Positions 22,383 through 34,968 of a stretch of DNA of 64,000 nt are shown here, one piece after another (position 1 is the first letter of the stretch; every line of letters starts with the position of its first letter). Position numbers and translations under genes: made by a program. Source of the stretch: Albifimbria verrucaria (lineage: Eukaryota; Ascomycota; Sordariomycetes; Hypocreales; Stachybotryaceae); assembly GCA_020081605.1 (NCBI GenBank), contig JAHREC010000030.1:930001-994000 (forward strand), given 5' to 3'. Under the pieces are notes generated by a model, which was given only the letters and a program-made list of their open reading frames with translations, was not told the DNA's origin and made no database searches.

Positions 22383-25300
22383 ATAGCCTCAACTTCACCA
22401 AAAGCTGATGTTTTGTCTCGAAAGCGACGAGAGAAGCACGGCTGCGTGCTCTGCTTTACTGGATGTGTTGTGCCATATGCTCACTGGGACCATTGGTTCT
22501 TGTTGCTTCGTATAAGTCGAGTCTCGTTGTAGCAGCTCACCATCGTTGCGTCTGGGTTTGCATCCAGATTTTCAAGAATTATATGGGACAAGACCGGAAT
22601 GAAGCATCACCGAAGCTTTTCCGACCAGTAATGGCCAAAAGCCAATGTTCCAAGCCTTCCTGTGAGTGGCAGTATGATCATGTGTCGCCTCGTAGTCGCT
22701 GTCGTCCTTGACAGCTTGGGCTGTACATAGAGCCTGCGTTCATACTGACAATTTGACAAGACAAAAGACTACGTTTGTAAGAATACAATAGTCAAATTGA
22801 TTCGCTCCTGTAGGTGTCGATTTCGCAGTGTTCGCCCTTTGGTGCAGACAATGATATAGAAATGTAGTCGCGTCGTTGTTACGCAGTCCATGGGCTACAT
22901 CATAGCAGCCTGACGGCATTTGAGTGACCGAATCACATTCAGATCTAGTCTGTCGCTCGATTCAACAAACAATGCTTGAGTCGATGCCAAAATATACTTG
23001 GTCCAACTTGCCACCGGTGCTGTTGGTTGTTGTATGCAGCCGGTGCAGATAACTGCAGGAAAGCCAAGCATCGACGGGAGATCATCAGGCACGGATTCTC
23101 TTGCACCATATGGCCAGGGGTTTGTGCTGGCTGACACTATGTTCCGTGTTAGTAGTGGGAGCAATCCGTAGCATAGAGTGATGCTGAACATCAACTGCGT
23201 AGGCGATCATCAGCGATACACGGCCGCTTTCCATGTACAATACACATTAGGTAGAAGAGAATACAATGGCCTGAATGGAGGGTCGATTGTCATTGTTGGT
23301 AGAAGCAAGCCCCTAATCCAAAGGGTATGCGGAGGAAGCGTGAGGAGGTATGAGCACATGACATATTCTAGATCTACAGGCCGAGATTGCTCATCTCAAG
23401 CCGAGGTCAATCTCCGTGGCTGCATGACTATCGAGGTGTAAAATGAGCTTGTAATGCCATCCAAGGAACCAAGGGGCGTTCCAGACGTTGAATGGACGGG
23501 AGCTAAAGAGGGCAAAGGCACCGGAGAGAACGCCACTAGTGGGCAAAATGAAGTGCCGGGGGACAACAGGAGAGTTGCAGGTTGCATCAGTAGTTGATCG
23601 ACAGAGCCAACATGCAGCAGACGCTGGGGAGGGAGAGTCTAAGCGAATGGGTGTGCCGGAGCACTAAGGTACGTCTTCGTGTTAAGACAAGCTGTGCAGG
23701 CGGTTGGTTGAGGATGGGCATATTCGATCTGACGAGGCCAAGCCTAGAAAACCAGGACCGAGTTTCATCATGGTCAATCAACCAGGGAATCACACTATGA
23801 TAGGCAACTATAGCAAGAGAGACGAACAATTACGCGTGTCTCTTTGCAACTCTCCTGACGTAGCGAGTTGCGAGGGCCGAGTTCCTTGCTCGTTACGAAT
23901 TTCCACCATGGGGAACGGAAGAAAAAGCAGGCAGCCTTCCTTGGGAGCGAGGACCCGCAGCGGTTGGTCGAGCAAAGGTTGACGACAGGCCGTGCCAGGG
24001 ATGCCTCAAGAGCGGCTGGGGTCGGAGCAGGTTGATTGGCCACGCAACGTCATCAACGGGCCCAATTCGACAACGGCTGCAGGAAAACAAGGCCAGGAAG
24101 AGGCGGGCGGTTGCTGAGCAAAGGCAGCCAGCCATGGGCATCTTCCGCAGGTGCATAATGGTCATGATGACGATGCTGTCCTTTCCTCGGCATCTTTGGG
24201 TTTCCCTCCCAGCCATCTGGGCAAAACTCTGCCATGTGAATAGCATAGGTCGGTACTGGGTGGCCGTTGCCAGGGTGCATGCATGCATGCGCGAGCAGTG
24301 CAGCGCACCGTTGATGATGGAGGGTCGGACATGCAACAGGCGTCGAGCAAGATGGTGTAGGGGAACAGATGCCAGTGGCTCGATGGGATGGTGATGGGAG
24401 CTCGATGAGGTTTAGTGGAGAGGAAATGCAAAGGACATTATTCGAGAGGGTGTGAGCCTCAGGCACAACCGCCATGTTTGCCTGGGGAACACCCCTCATT
24501 GGTGTGTCTGCCTGAGGCACTCTCTTTACAGGCATCCTTCTTACCAACAAGCTTGACACAGCTCTTCCTCGACAGCCAACAATGATTCCTCCTCCATGCA
24601 CAGACGCCAAGCAACGAGCTAGCAAGTTGACACCCAGAATTCCGGTGCCACAACCTGCAGGTCCACGAGTCTCTCTCTGTATTTTTCTTTCCTTCCTCGC
24701 TGTCTCCGGCTGCCCGTCCTCGGAGCACCTAGCCAGATACCCTTACAAACCTTTTCCCCGTTAGCCACGTAACCATATCGACCAGCCAGGGATCTCCTCG
24801 ATCAGGGTGCAATGTCCTTTGTGCGGGGAAATTACTCGACGTCGTTACCCCAGACCAGGGTATCTTTGCTGGTGTCTCTGCTGGGCTGTCGCTGCAGGAG
24901 TCAGGACTAGGAGGGTGTGGAGCATCATCGACCTCATCGAGCCACGCCACGCCACCCGGTTCTCGATTTCGATGAGTTTCTCCAGCCGTGGTTGAGTTTT
25001 TCCTCACTACCAGCCATTCCTTTGCCGCTGGTTGACTCGGATTTTTGGAATTTCCCTTCTCTTCCGTCCAACTCTCCCAGACTCGATGACAAGAGCAGAG
25101 CAGAGATGGTCTGGAACAGCGCCACCGATGATCCACGGCTACTTCAGGGAAAGCAGCGTTCAACAGTTCCGATTGTCCCTGGCTTAGAGCGCCTAGTGGG
25201 GACTATGTAGCCTCTGGCGACGACCCCTGCTCTTTGCCTTCCCATCCCCAGAGCCACAAAGACCAGGTCCACTGAGCTGAACAGGATTCGCACCATTTGG

Positions 25301-26739
25301 ATGGGGCCCGTCAGCGCCCAACCCCGGAAAATCAGCAAATATTCCCACTCTTCTTCCCAGCAATGAAGGATGGGCTAGCCAACCGTTGTTCCAGTCTGCC
25401 CAGCTGACTGGACATGAGGGGACTAACCTTGGACAGGCCTTGGTTGATGAGGCCATGAACAACAGGAGCAATTTCGGCTCGTCATCCGTCATTGATACCG
25501 TCCAGCGATGAGTGCAGTTGTAATGGCGACGCCGATACCCGATGATCTTAACTTCCAAAGTCTTTTTGGGTGCATGACACATGGCAGTCTCCGAGACAAT
25601 GAAGACGAAAAACGAGGCAGAAGAAAGGACTATTGATGCCAAAAAAGAACTGCACTGCCACAGAAGCTTCATCATCATGTTGTACTGTACTCACACCAGG
25701 TCGATCCTCTCTATTCACCACGCGTCTTGTCTTGGTCTGGGCTCTTTCCGGCCACACGGTTTGTTTTACTCGCCTCCTACTCGTATCACATCTACTCAGC
25801 GTGAGGGTTGCGGAGGCAACTCGCGCTCAGTTGTTTTCATTAGTCAAGTCACCGGGATTGCCCGTCGTTTACGCTTGATGTAGCTCCTGGCCTGTCGTCC
25901 TGAGCTCTTGTTCCTGGCCAATGCCCAACCACTTCCTCTCCCCAATTCGGTCCCACCTGCATGCCTGTGCGTCCGACGGGCCGGCCAGTCACTGGGTATG
26001 CCAGCCCAGACTAAGGCGATTTAGCAGGCTAGGGCGAGTTAACCTGTGTTGGCTCGCCCTGCTGGCTCTCGCACTCTTACCAGGGTCTACAAACACAAAT
26101 CCTGAAGATCTCTCGGTCCATTCTCATCAATCCGGTCTAGTCGACTTTGTGGACGGACGAACTGCCAAGCTCATTGCAAACCGCCGGTATTGCACCAAGG
26201 AGGAGGCGCCGGGGCCTGTCACACCCCTTCACCAGCAGAGCCCCCTTGCCTGGGGAGCCCAGCTCTGATGAACCACCCCCAGGTCGTCGTCGTGGCCAAG
26301 GTCGGCCAGTCGCGACCAACTTCCAAGACCCGGCCGGTACGCTCTTTGGTTGGGATTTTCTTGCTTCCAACCACCCCCTCCTCTTCCTGCTCCTCCTCTT
26401 CTTCATCCTTGTTCAATTGGGATGGCCGTGGCCTGAGCGTCACTTGCATAGTCTTTGCTGCGGCGTTGCCTCCTACCCGGCCCCACACCACTTCACCTTG
26501 GTCAAGGGGCAGGGCAGCCTAGGAGATCGGAGTCGCATAAGCTTGCAGATGCTCGCTCAACCATCCTCCATCTGGGCACCTCTGCCTACATAAAGGCCAT
26601 TGCCCATTCCTCCAGATTTGACTTTTTTTCCTCTTTCCCTCCCATCCACTCGCTTGACAATTTAAGCTACACTCGTTAGCCTACTCTTCAGCATTTCACC
26701 GGCACTTGTCTTAGACAACCAACTTCCTCAACCGTCAAA
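22383..26739. other. 4.4 kb gene-free stretch
   Basis: No domain, RNA gene or transposon is recognisable. Many 60-190 codon frames overlap on both strands without codon logic. A short (CATG)n-like run lies near 24278. The last 150 bases are pyrimidine-rich with CTACATAAAGG near 26587, typical of a strong fungal promoter and leader for the CFEM gene. Confidence 0.45.
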
Positions 26740-27425
26740 ATGAAGTACGCCTTTGCTGCCCTTGCCCTCGCCGCCGTTGCGCGTGCCCAGACCCGCGAGG
26801 ATATCCCCGAGTGTGCCATCCCTTGCCTGGACGACGCCATCAAGGCCAACTCCGACTGCGCTGTCACCGACATCCCCTGCGTCTGCAAGAACTTCAACGC
26901 CATCCGTGGCGATGCCTCCGGCTGCATCATCGAGAAGTGCACCCTCGACGTTGCCCTGAGTATGTTCTGCCAACTTTGACTCCCTTGGACTCAGTAACTA
27001 ACATGTATATCACAGACGAGGTCCTTCCCGCCGCCGCTGCCCTCTGCGAGAACGCCGGTGCTGGCGGTGAGAGCTCTGCTCCCGCCACCTCCGCCGCTGC
27101 TTCTTCCTCCGCTGCTGCCTCCAGCTCCGCTGCCGCCAGCTCCGAGGTCGAGGCTTCCAGCACCTACGCTGCTCCCAGCGACGTCACCACCACCGCTGCT
27201 CCCTCCAGCATCTACACCGTCCCTCTGACGTCGTTACTCCCGTTCCTACTCTCTCCAGCACCATCGTGCTTGTTCCCGGCAACAGCACTGTTGCCCCTCC
27301 TAGCCAGTCCTCCCAGGCCCCTCCCTCCGGCACCCCTGCCCCGGCGAGCCCCTGCCGGTGCCGCTGGTGTCATCGGCTCCATGGGCGCCCTGGCCATGCT
27401 CGCCCTCGCTGCCCTTGCTCTGTAA
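26740..27425 (+). CDS. CFEM-domain GPI-anchored cell-wall protein
   Basis: Two exons (26740-26959, 27016-27425; intron 26960-27015) give 209 residues. The signal peptide is MKYAFAALALAAVARA. The CFEM domain has all eight cysteines in the family spacing, including CAIPC, CVCKNF, and CIIEKC, with the last in ALCENAG. A Ser/Ala/Thr-rich linker and a hydrophobic GPI tail (GVIGSMGALAMLALAALAL) follow. CFEM proteins bind haem or act at the wall surface, some in host interaction; which applies here is unknown. From about 27229 to 27353 the open frame reads an odd Leu/Pro stretch, while the neighbouring frame reads a normal Ser/Thr/Pro linker. Two compensating frame changes therefore seem to lie inside the linker. 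Confidence 0.92.
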
Positions 27426-30158
27426 AGGGTTTATTGAGGACAAGTATTCCGGGTGGGATATCGGTCGCGGCAGCATTGCTGTGATGGATTCCTCGAGGAG
27501 AAAAGGCCCGTATCTGCTAGGAGATGCTCTTAATGGTTCAATTGTGAAGACTTGGAAGTCTCTTTTAGCTACGGTTCAATGAACGGCACTTCGGTGCCAA
27601 CTGTATGTTGGAAATGGATCAACGTCCCCGTGAACGGGAAACTGTATGTATCAAGCCGCCAGTCACTGGCATTAATAATAATTGTCTTCGGACGTACATG
27701 CAACTTTTACATTCTTGTCTTGTGAAATTCTATGTGTTAGTTAAGAACGTTTATTTGAGACATCCAAGTTTTCTATAGTTCAATTTCTAGCTGAAAGATG
27801 AAAGACAGGCTCTTTTGCATGAGTTGTTATGTAAAGACAGGATAACCTCATACACAGTTACTCCTCTCTACATTGCGAGAGCGAGACAAACGCAGCACCG
27901 GTCAGGATAACTCTATATTGTTTACTGTCATGCATAGCTTTGCAGCTCAGCTGGCCAGCTCTAGTGGCAGCTCGGACCCTTTGTTCTAACCATTGCTAGC
28001 TTTGACACGCCGAGGCGCGAATGAAGCTTAAACGAATCCGGCCCTGAACGTGCGCACGCCAATAGCCCTTCCATTCCCACCGGGCCGAAGGAGAGCGAGA
28101 GGCTACGTCGGACGAACAAAACGACGGACCAAGGGGCTAAGGGTCGTGGCGTCCTGCATTATTTGCCATATTCATGTAGTGTGAAATTGTTTTAATTACG
28201 GGCTGCATTCATGGACAGCGAGAAGCACGAGACGCGTTCAGGGCAACCAGATTGGGGAAACGCGCCGGGCTTGAAATGAACTGGACATATTGGATGGGTT
28301 TTATTGGTTTGGGGTTAAGGTAAATGGTGTGTTATACGGCGACGATGGGCATTCCCCATGGGGAAAATACCGAGACAGGGAGGGCGAGCCAGGCATGGCC
28401 TTTCTGCTGCTCGGCGGCTAGCTTAGCAGCTAGTTTAATTACAGCTTTTGCGATGGTATTCGTTCACGTTCAGAGCGAAACGGACGTTGAGGTTGATCTT
28501 AAGATTACCCGTTGTTTTTCTTCGTCAACGATAAACTGCCGCAGACAGCCGTGCGAAAATCAGTCAGCACAATGTCTGATCGTCGCACCGGGGCCTGGCT
28601 GTGGCTTTGACTGACGATCGGATTACGCGGAAGGGTGGGCTAAGCCTGGACCGTTTTAGACGGGTTTATTTCGAGCAGCGGAATTGGGATCAACGGCTCG
28701 CTCTGTTTCACGCCTCGTGCGGCCGTTTTCCTGGTTGGCCGGTGTTGCTGGACGCGTAGAGTGGATGACGGGGTGCTCCAAAGGATGGGCTATGAATAAT
28801 CGCCGCGTTGCATGTTTGCTTCATGCCCCTGGGATTTGTTTGATGGGAAGACGCGGACATTAATAAAAGGAGGGACAGGGGTTGTGATGGTGGGTGTGAG
28901 TAGAGTGTGGCTGGTGGGCTGAGGCTCGTCCAACTGACTAGATGCTTTTGGCTTGTGCCCAGAGCTGTTTGATGGAGTGGCATCTGCTGGCCAAGGCGCG
29001 AGCCTTGCTGACAGGCGTTGGTTTGATGGGCTTGTCGTTGGATGGATGTGAAACCGCTGTAGGACTAGGCATGGCGTAGGTGCAGCGCAGGACTGGATAT
29101 GGATGGCTACACACCGAGTCTACGTATGAGGTCTGAGGTGAGGCAGGGAATTCGCGCAGGATGAACAGCTATCGATCCAAGGCATCTCCGGTCATTTCCC
29201 AGGACCCTGTGTAGTTGCCGGGCGAGGCGAACGGACATGAGGTTTCTGGACTGCCATTTGCGGATGCTGTGTGCATGCCTCACGGGGAAGGGCCGGGCTG
29301 CGAGCGCCGAGTAGCGGCCCCACTTCGGGAGGGACCGAGCATCGTGGGAAGAAGACGGACTGGAATTGCGATGCTTGTGAGGGACTATAGCCGGGCTAGT
29401 TGAGTCAGGGCGTTTCGCAAAACTGCCTAGTCTTTGCGCTTCCGGTGTCAGTCTGTTTGTTTACGTTCCAGGGTCTATCTTGTTGTGGTTGTTGAAGTTA
29501 CCCTATATCGAACAGTGTGGTTGCAAGCGTGAGGCTTGAGCAGCTGGGGGTATTCTCAGTAGAATTTTAGTTAGGTCCCAAGTCTCTGAATCATCTGTAT
29601 TCTGTCAAGTGATTTGTGTTCCTATTCGTCGCGCTGGAGTCTATTTGGAGTTGAGCGTGTCAAGCTTGTCATATTGTCCTGTCAATAACGGAGTTGCAGC
29701 TAGATTTGACAGGACATCTCCCTACGTTAGCCCATCACCTTTGACAAATTGCCCCGACTTCTAGCTTCAAAACTAGACAGTAATAACACGACCCTTATTG
29801 ATGAACACCAAAACGCGTTCAGTTGGTAGCTATGGCAAACTCGCAATACCAAGAACCCAACCTGGCGCAGTGACTGAATCTACCTAGATCAAAACACCCA
29901 TCATATTCCTATGGCAATGTCGACTCGCGCCCAAAGAATGAACTATCTATATCACCGCTGAACTTTATCGTCTAAAATAACGCGAAATATCTCCGATGTG
30001 TACCCTGCAACTATCATCACCTCGGCGCTGAAACTCCCTCCAACTCATCAACCCAGGCTGCCACTTTCTGCGCAACTTCCAAACTCGTCTCTGCTCGACC
30101 TGTTAGCACCCCTTTGTCTAATAGCATCAGGGACTCTAGATTGTTTGCTTACCTTCTT
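27426..30158. other. 2.7 kb gene-free stretch
   Basis: Contains the 3' UTR of the CFEM gene and then sequence with no recognisable gene, repeat or RNA. Frames are short and uninformative. Confidence 0.45.
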
Positions 30159-31081
30159 TCACGCAGAACGCATGCGGGAGATCTCCTCATCAACCGCGAT
30201 CCGTATCGCCTCGCCTTGTCGCTTCCTCTTGGTGATAAAGTCATCCCTTATGTGGTTCGCCACCCAGTGATCCTCCTTGCCATAGAACAAAAAGAACCGC
30301 GGCGTCTTTGCTCCCGCTAATTGGCCCTCCTCCGACGTCGCCCATAGTTCCTCCTCCCATTTCTCCTCAGTAATGGTGCGCAGTTCTGACCGGCCAAGAT
30401 AGATGGCCTGCCACACGCCGTCATGGCTCTTCAGCCACTCGGCCGTAACGGCGGCTGTTTGCGGCGAGAAGCCCATCCAGCGGCGCACAAAGGCGCGCAG
30501 GGCCGGCTCTGGAAGCATGGCCAGGAAGAGCTTGGCTAGGCGGTGCGCGTTGTCTTCAAGTAAAGGCACGCCCAGGAGCGCGGTGGCTTTCGTCCCGCTT
30601 GGCGATAGGGCAATGTCGGTGAGTGTAGGAAAGAGGAGGAAGCCATGCTGAAGGTTAAGGTGAGGCGCGTGGCTGGGGTCTCGCAAATGGCGATGGAAGA
30701 CTTCGACGGAGATGTAAGTGCCGACCGAATGTCCAGTGAGAATAACAGCATCGTAAGGCTTAGGCTTTCCGTTCTCGTCCTCCGTCCTCATACTGGCAAC
30801 CTGCTCGTAAAGCCCACAGATCTGTCCCTCCAGGTCGTACGGGTCATTACCCGGCCCAAATGGCGCATGATCAGCGTCCTTAAAGCCCAGCAGATTGCGC
30901 CCATGGATATCATATACCGTGTTATGGTTCGCCTCTTTCGCATCCAACAACCCCTCAGACAACGCAAGTAATCCGTATAGTATTCCACAAGCCCGGGGTT
31001 TCCGGGCACAAAGTAGATCAGGCCGCGTTTCTTGGGCCCACCACGAGGCTGCCCCGACGGCAGATCTATAAATGTAAGCAT
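30159..31081 (-). CDS. Lipid-droplet-associated hydrolase-like protein
   Basis: An alpha/beta hydrolase of the LDAH family, which acts on lipid droplets, possibly on sterol esters. About 307 residues, single exon. The N-terminus has the family start LIYFVPGNPGLVEYY. The nucleophile elbow is GHSVGTY, and the C-terminal His lies in YGKEDHWV. The start at 31081 (MLTFIDLPSG) is the first Met of the frame that carries the PGNPG motif. One base is missing in the TT at 30966-30967 (minus-strand reading TACTTGCG), after which the frame runs unbroken to the stop. The longer frame starting at 31199 joins unrelated upstream sequence and is not the real N-terminus. Substrate is inferred from the family only. 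Confidence 0.85.
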
Positions 31082-32942
31082 CGGAGACGGCTCCGGTCGT
31101 AGTTATATCTGAACAATGCTTTGTTGAAAGAGTGGAGGTAGCCTTCAGCGGATAAGGTTGCTGATGGCGTAAAGCTTCTGATGTCAGAATCTGAGACAAA
31201 GACCGGGGTTTGATGGATCGACAAGATAAGTTCCCCCACCCTGCGCTTGTGGAACCGCTGGCTCAACACCAAGATAATGTGATGCTTGCTGAGTCCCCGG
31301 ATCCGTGAAGTAGCAGTTGGCTAGAAAATTCATAAAAATTTGGGCATAGATCTAGAAGAATTTGACATGGGCTGTAAATATTCTAGTCTGTTTTTCAGCC
31401 GTGTCCATCGAGTCATGTTGTGACGCTAGCGATACCCAATCAACATCGTCTTACACGAACGGGCAGCATGGGAACAGCTACTAAGGGTCAGGGCAATAAC
31501 GCCATTGTGTTTTTAGAACAAAATTATTGCTGTTAAATTTCATGAGCAGTTGATTTTGAACTTCTTATGTTTCTTCTTCGGAGTAAATATTACCATTGAT
31601 GGGTTATACGCACCATCTCTAGCAGCCTACTTGCGTACTACCCCAGACTGCTATAATGACCAATACCGTCCACGATGATCCATCGTATAGGATATTTAAC
31701 TCTAAAACTATTTGCTTGTAAATGGAAATTCCGTGTCGCTATTATTAATAGATCTTAGCAAGTGTCACGGGGTGTTTTCGCTCGCTGAAGTGGACACCAG
31801 GCATCAAGCAGGCGACAGAGGCATGTAACAACGATGATTACATACCTACCGTCCACTCCCATCCCTTTCTTGTTAACAGAAATGACCTATATAGACAAGA
31901 AACATTATAATATAAACTACCCTCAATTTAATAAACCTTTGAAAGGCGCCCCTTGGCTGACTAGTTCAATAACGACTCCTAGTACGGCGGCTTTCGCATC
32001 GTCAATTACATATGCGTGTTATACCAGCTACACATACTGTCTAAATGCGCAGAATCCTCCTACTATTATAAAACAGCGTCAATGCGATTGACACTTGTGA
32101 CGGCGATTAAGGAGCCACCACAGCTACGTAACGCTTCATTTAAGCCCGGCAAGTCCTGCAACAACATCAATGCCTTTCCATAGACAGCATGGCCTAAACA
32201 TCAAGCTTTCCCTATCAGAGAGGATCGATCTCACGCAGCCCTAGCTACATAACACCGATTGGTATTGTTTCCCAAGATGGACATGGCAAAGGCATAATCG
32301 CAAGACCCTTGTCTGTGGATCTCGTTGCAATCTCCTGCCAAGCATTATGCAGAATACGACGACACCTTGTCGGTAATCTTGGCTAAATCCAGAATGTTCC
32401 CTATCACGGCTCGAGTTTACAGCATTCTTAAAGAAGTCTTGAACCATACCATAGAATATCGCACAATACAAAGGCTCATCATCTCCATTCGTGAACCAAT
32501 GTAATAGCTCATAGCACCAAACATTGATCCATACCACCAAGCCCACCGCTTTCCACAGCTTCTTCCCTCTCCATCTCATCAACTCCACAAGTAGCTTTCC
32601 TTACTACCTCGCCAATCAGACAAACATCCACCTACCTACACGATCCCCAGCGTAAACCACGAAACCCCAAGTCCAGACGCTAATGTCGGTGCACATTCCA
32701 ACGACACCCGAGCCCTCCAATCCCTCTATCCCTTCCTCCGCAGCCCTTCTCCCCACAAATTGTCCGTCTCCCCGCATCGTCCCCACCGATCGGATGGGCG
32801 GGTATACGGTCGCGGGGTAAAAGCACGAGAGCTTCATCTCGAAAACAATTTATAAACGGATATGTACCATGTAAATACAGTGTCCCTGCTCCGAATTGGT
32901 GATGTACTCTTGGCTGTGGTCTTCCCGCTGTGATAGCCCGTC
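31082..32942. other. Intergenic region
   Basis: AT-rich in the middle (31300-32100). No supported gene. The last part is the carboxylesterase promoter. Confidence 0.45.
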
Positions 32943-34598
32943 ATGGTGTTCGTAACCCTCCCATTGAGCGTACTGCTCCTCTCCCTCCTCCCACTTACAC
33001 CCGCCTCGCCTACGCCTCGCGATACGCAACTCCTTGCTTCACTAGACTATGGATCTTTTCAGGGTGCCTACTCGGCTCAGTACAACATCTCCTACTGGCA
33101 GAAGATTCCCTATGCTGCTCCTCCTGTTGGCCAGAACCGCTTCCGCGCGCCGCAGCCTCCTGACCATATCGATGGCGTCTATGATTCCAGCCAGACTTTT
33201 GACATGTGTCCTCAGCGAACTGTAGGTTTTGTTTCTCGTCATAACATAATTCATGTGTTGAATGCTCCCAGGTCAATGGCTCCGAGGATTGCCTCTATCT
33301 AGGCCTCTACTCCCGGCCCTATACGCCCTCTTCGCCCCTTCGCCCCGTCATCGTCACCTTCCACGGCGGCGGCTTCGTCCAAGGCGCTGCATCCTTCCGA
33401 CCACCTCCTTCAGCTTACCCCATTCTCAATGTCTCCTCGTCTACCGACCTACTTTTCGTGTACCCCTCATATCGCCTCAATGCATTCGGGTTCCTCGCCG
33501 GGCGGAAATCGCCGAAGACGCCCTCTCAGATTCCAACGTCGGGCTAAGAGATCAAAGAGCTGTGTTGAAGTGGGCCAAGAAGTACATTGCGCAGTTTGGT
33601 GGCGACCCAGACAACATCACTGTATGGGGCCAGTCTGCCGGCGGCGGCAGCGTGCTCGCCCAGGCCATCGCCTCGCCAGCAGACGAAGCTGAGAAGCCCT
33701 TCGCCAAAGCTCTTGCGTCCAGTCCTTTCTGGCCCAAGACTTATCGTCACGACAGCGCCGAAACGCAAGCCATATACGATACTCTTGCGGAAATGACTGG
33801 TTGTGCTGGACCCCAAAGCCTCCAGTGCCTCAAGACTGTGCCCGTACAGAAGATCCGCGATGCCAGCCTAATCATTACAGACAGCCACAAATGGACCACT
33901 TCGTCTTTTACATGGGGCCCTGTTCTTGACGATGACTTCCTGACAACACCGCTCTCGGAAGCAGCCGCGTCTGTCAAAGTGCCAAGCTTCGCCATGTTCA
34001 ACACCCACGAGGGCGAGAGCTTCATCCCCTCGAATCTCACATCTGTCCCATCAAACGATCCTCTTTTTGATGACTGGCTCACAAACTACCTTCCCACACT
34101 ATCATCCTGCGAGCTCAACGCTGTGAAGAAATGGTACCCTACGAACGGCAACATTAGCGTGACAGAGGCTTACACCGATGCCTACACCCGCGCGGGCGTC
34201 ATATACCGCGACACAGTTCTTTCCTGTCCCGCATACTGGCTTGCTTCCGGCTCAGCATCCAACGTTAAGAACAGCGGCACTGGCGCGGGTTGGGTAGGGA
34301 ATATACCATCGCCCCAGCCAAGCATGCCAGCGATGTGTATTGGTGGAATACCATCAACAAAGCCCACACCGATGATCCCTTGCACTACAAGGGCTACGCG
34401 GGTGCTCTGGCCTCCTTCTTTGCGTCTTCCAACCCCAACACTTATAAACTCACACCACCTAACGTCGCAGGCGTGCCCTCCGTTGTCGATAACGAGCGCT
34501 GGATCATTGACAGCGCCGGGTTTGGCACCACACCACTAGCAGAGTTGGACGAGAGGTGCAACTTTTGGAAGAAGTTGGCAAGAAAGATACCTATATAG
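32943..34598 (+). CDS. Secreted type B carboxylesterase
   Basis: A carboxylesterase/lipase of the esterase-cholinesterase fold, likely secreted (signal peptide MVFVTLPLSVLLLSLLPLTP). Two exons: 32943-33221 and 33272-34598, about 535 residues. Conserved elements in order are the substrate-entry segment IPYAAPPVGQNRF, the EDCLYL motif, the oxyanion HGGGF, and the Ser nucleophile in VWGQSAGGGS. Then come the acid residue in FNTHEGESF and the catalytic His in APAKHASDVYWWN. Two single-base losses in G runs break the frame: at 33504-33505 (within the segment after LNAFGFLAG) and at 34297-34299 (before EYTIAPAKH). It is convergent with the Pff1 gene. Substrate is unknown. Confidence 0.92.
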
Positions 34599-34968
34599 AA
34601 AATCCATAATGCCCAAAATAATATCCACAAGGCTTGAGATTAGGATCCTCTTACATCTATTAAAGAACTTCTCATCATCACATGGTAAACTCATCTAAGA
34701 AGCGATAAGCAATGAGGTATGAAGATGTAATTGACAAACATGAGAGTCAACAGATAGAAGTAATGAGTATTATTAGGTTCTGTTCCTACCAATGCGTCTG
34801 ACCACTATGCTCTGCCATTGTAATGCTACTATTGACAGCAACTAACAATACTCGCTGTGTAAACAGGCAAACACCATAACGCCAAGCGGCAAACGCGCGT
34901 CAATCCATACTTGCGTCGAACACTCATTCATAGGACAATCCAAGTAGGCGAGTGATTCAATGATATGT
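34599..34968. other. Convergent intergenic region
   Basis: 3' flanks of the carboxylesterase and Pff1 genes; nothing else seen. Confidence 0.5.

Noticed and set aside
24053..24625. 190-codon minus-strand frame and overlapping frames on both strands
   Set aside because: Several equally long frames overlap here with arbitrary composition; none is supported.
25193..25678. 161-codon minus-strand frame with a hydrophobic start
   Set aside because: The start resembles a signal peptide, but the rest is incoherent and no intron or homologue supports it.
30159..31199. 346-codon continuous frame taken as a full-length hydrolase
   Set aside because: Its N-terminal part is non-homologous; the family N-terminus with PGNPG lies in the adjacent frame starting at 31081.
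31834..32091. 85-codon frame in AT-rich sequence
   Set aside because: Composition-driven, no motif.
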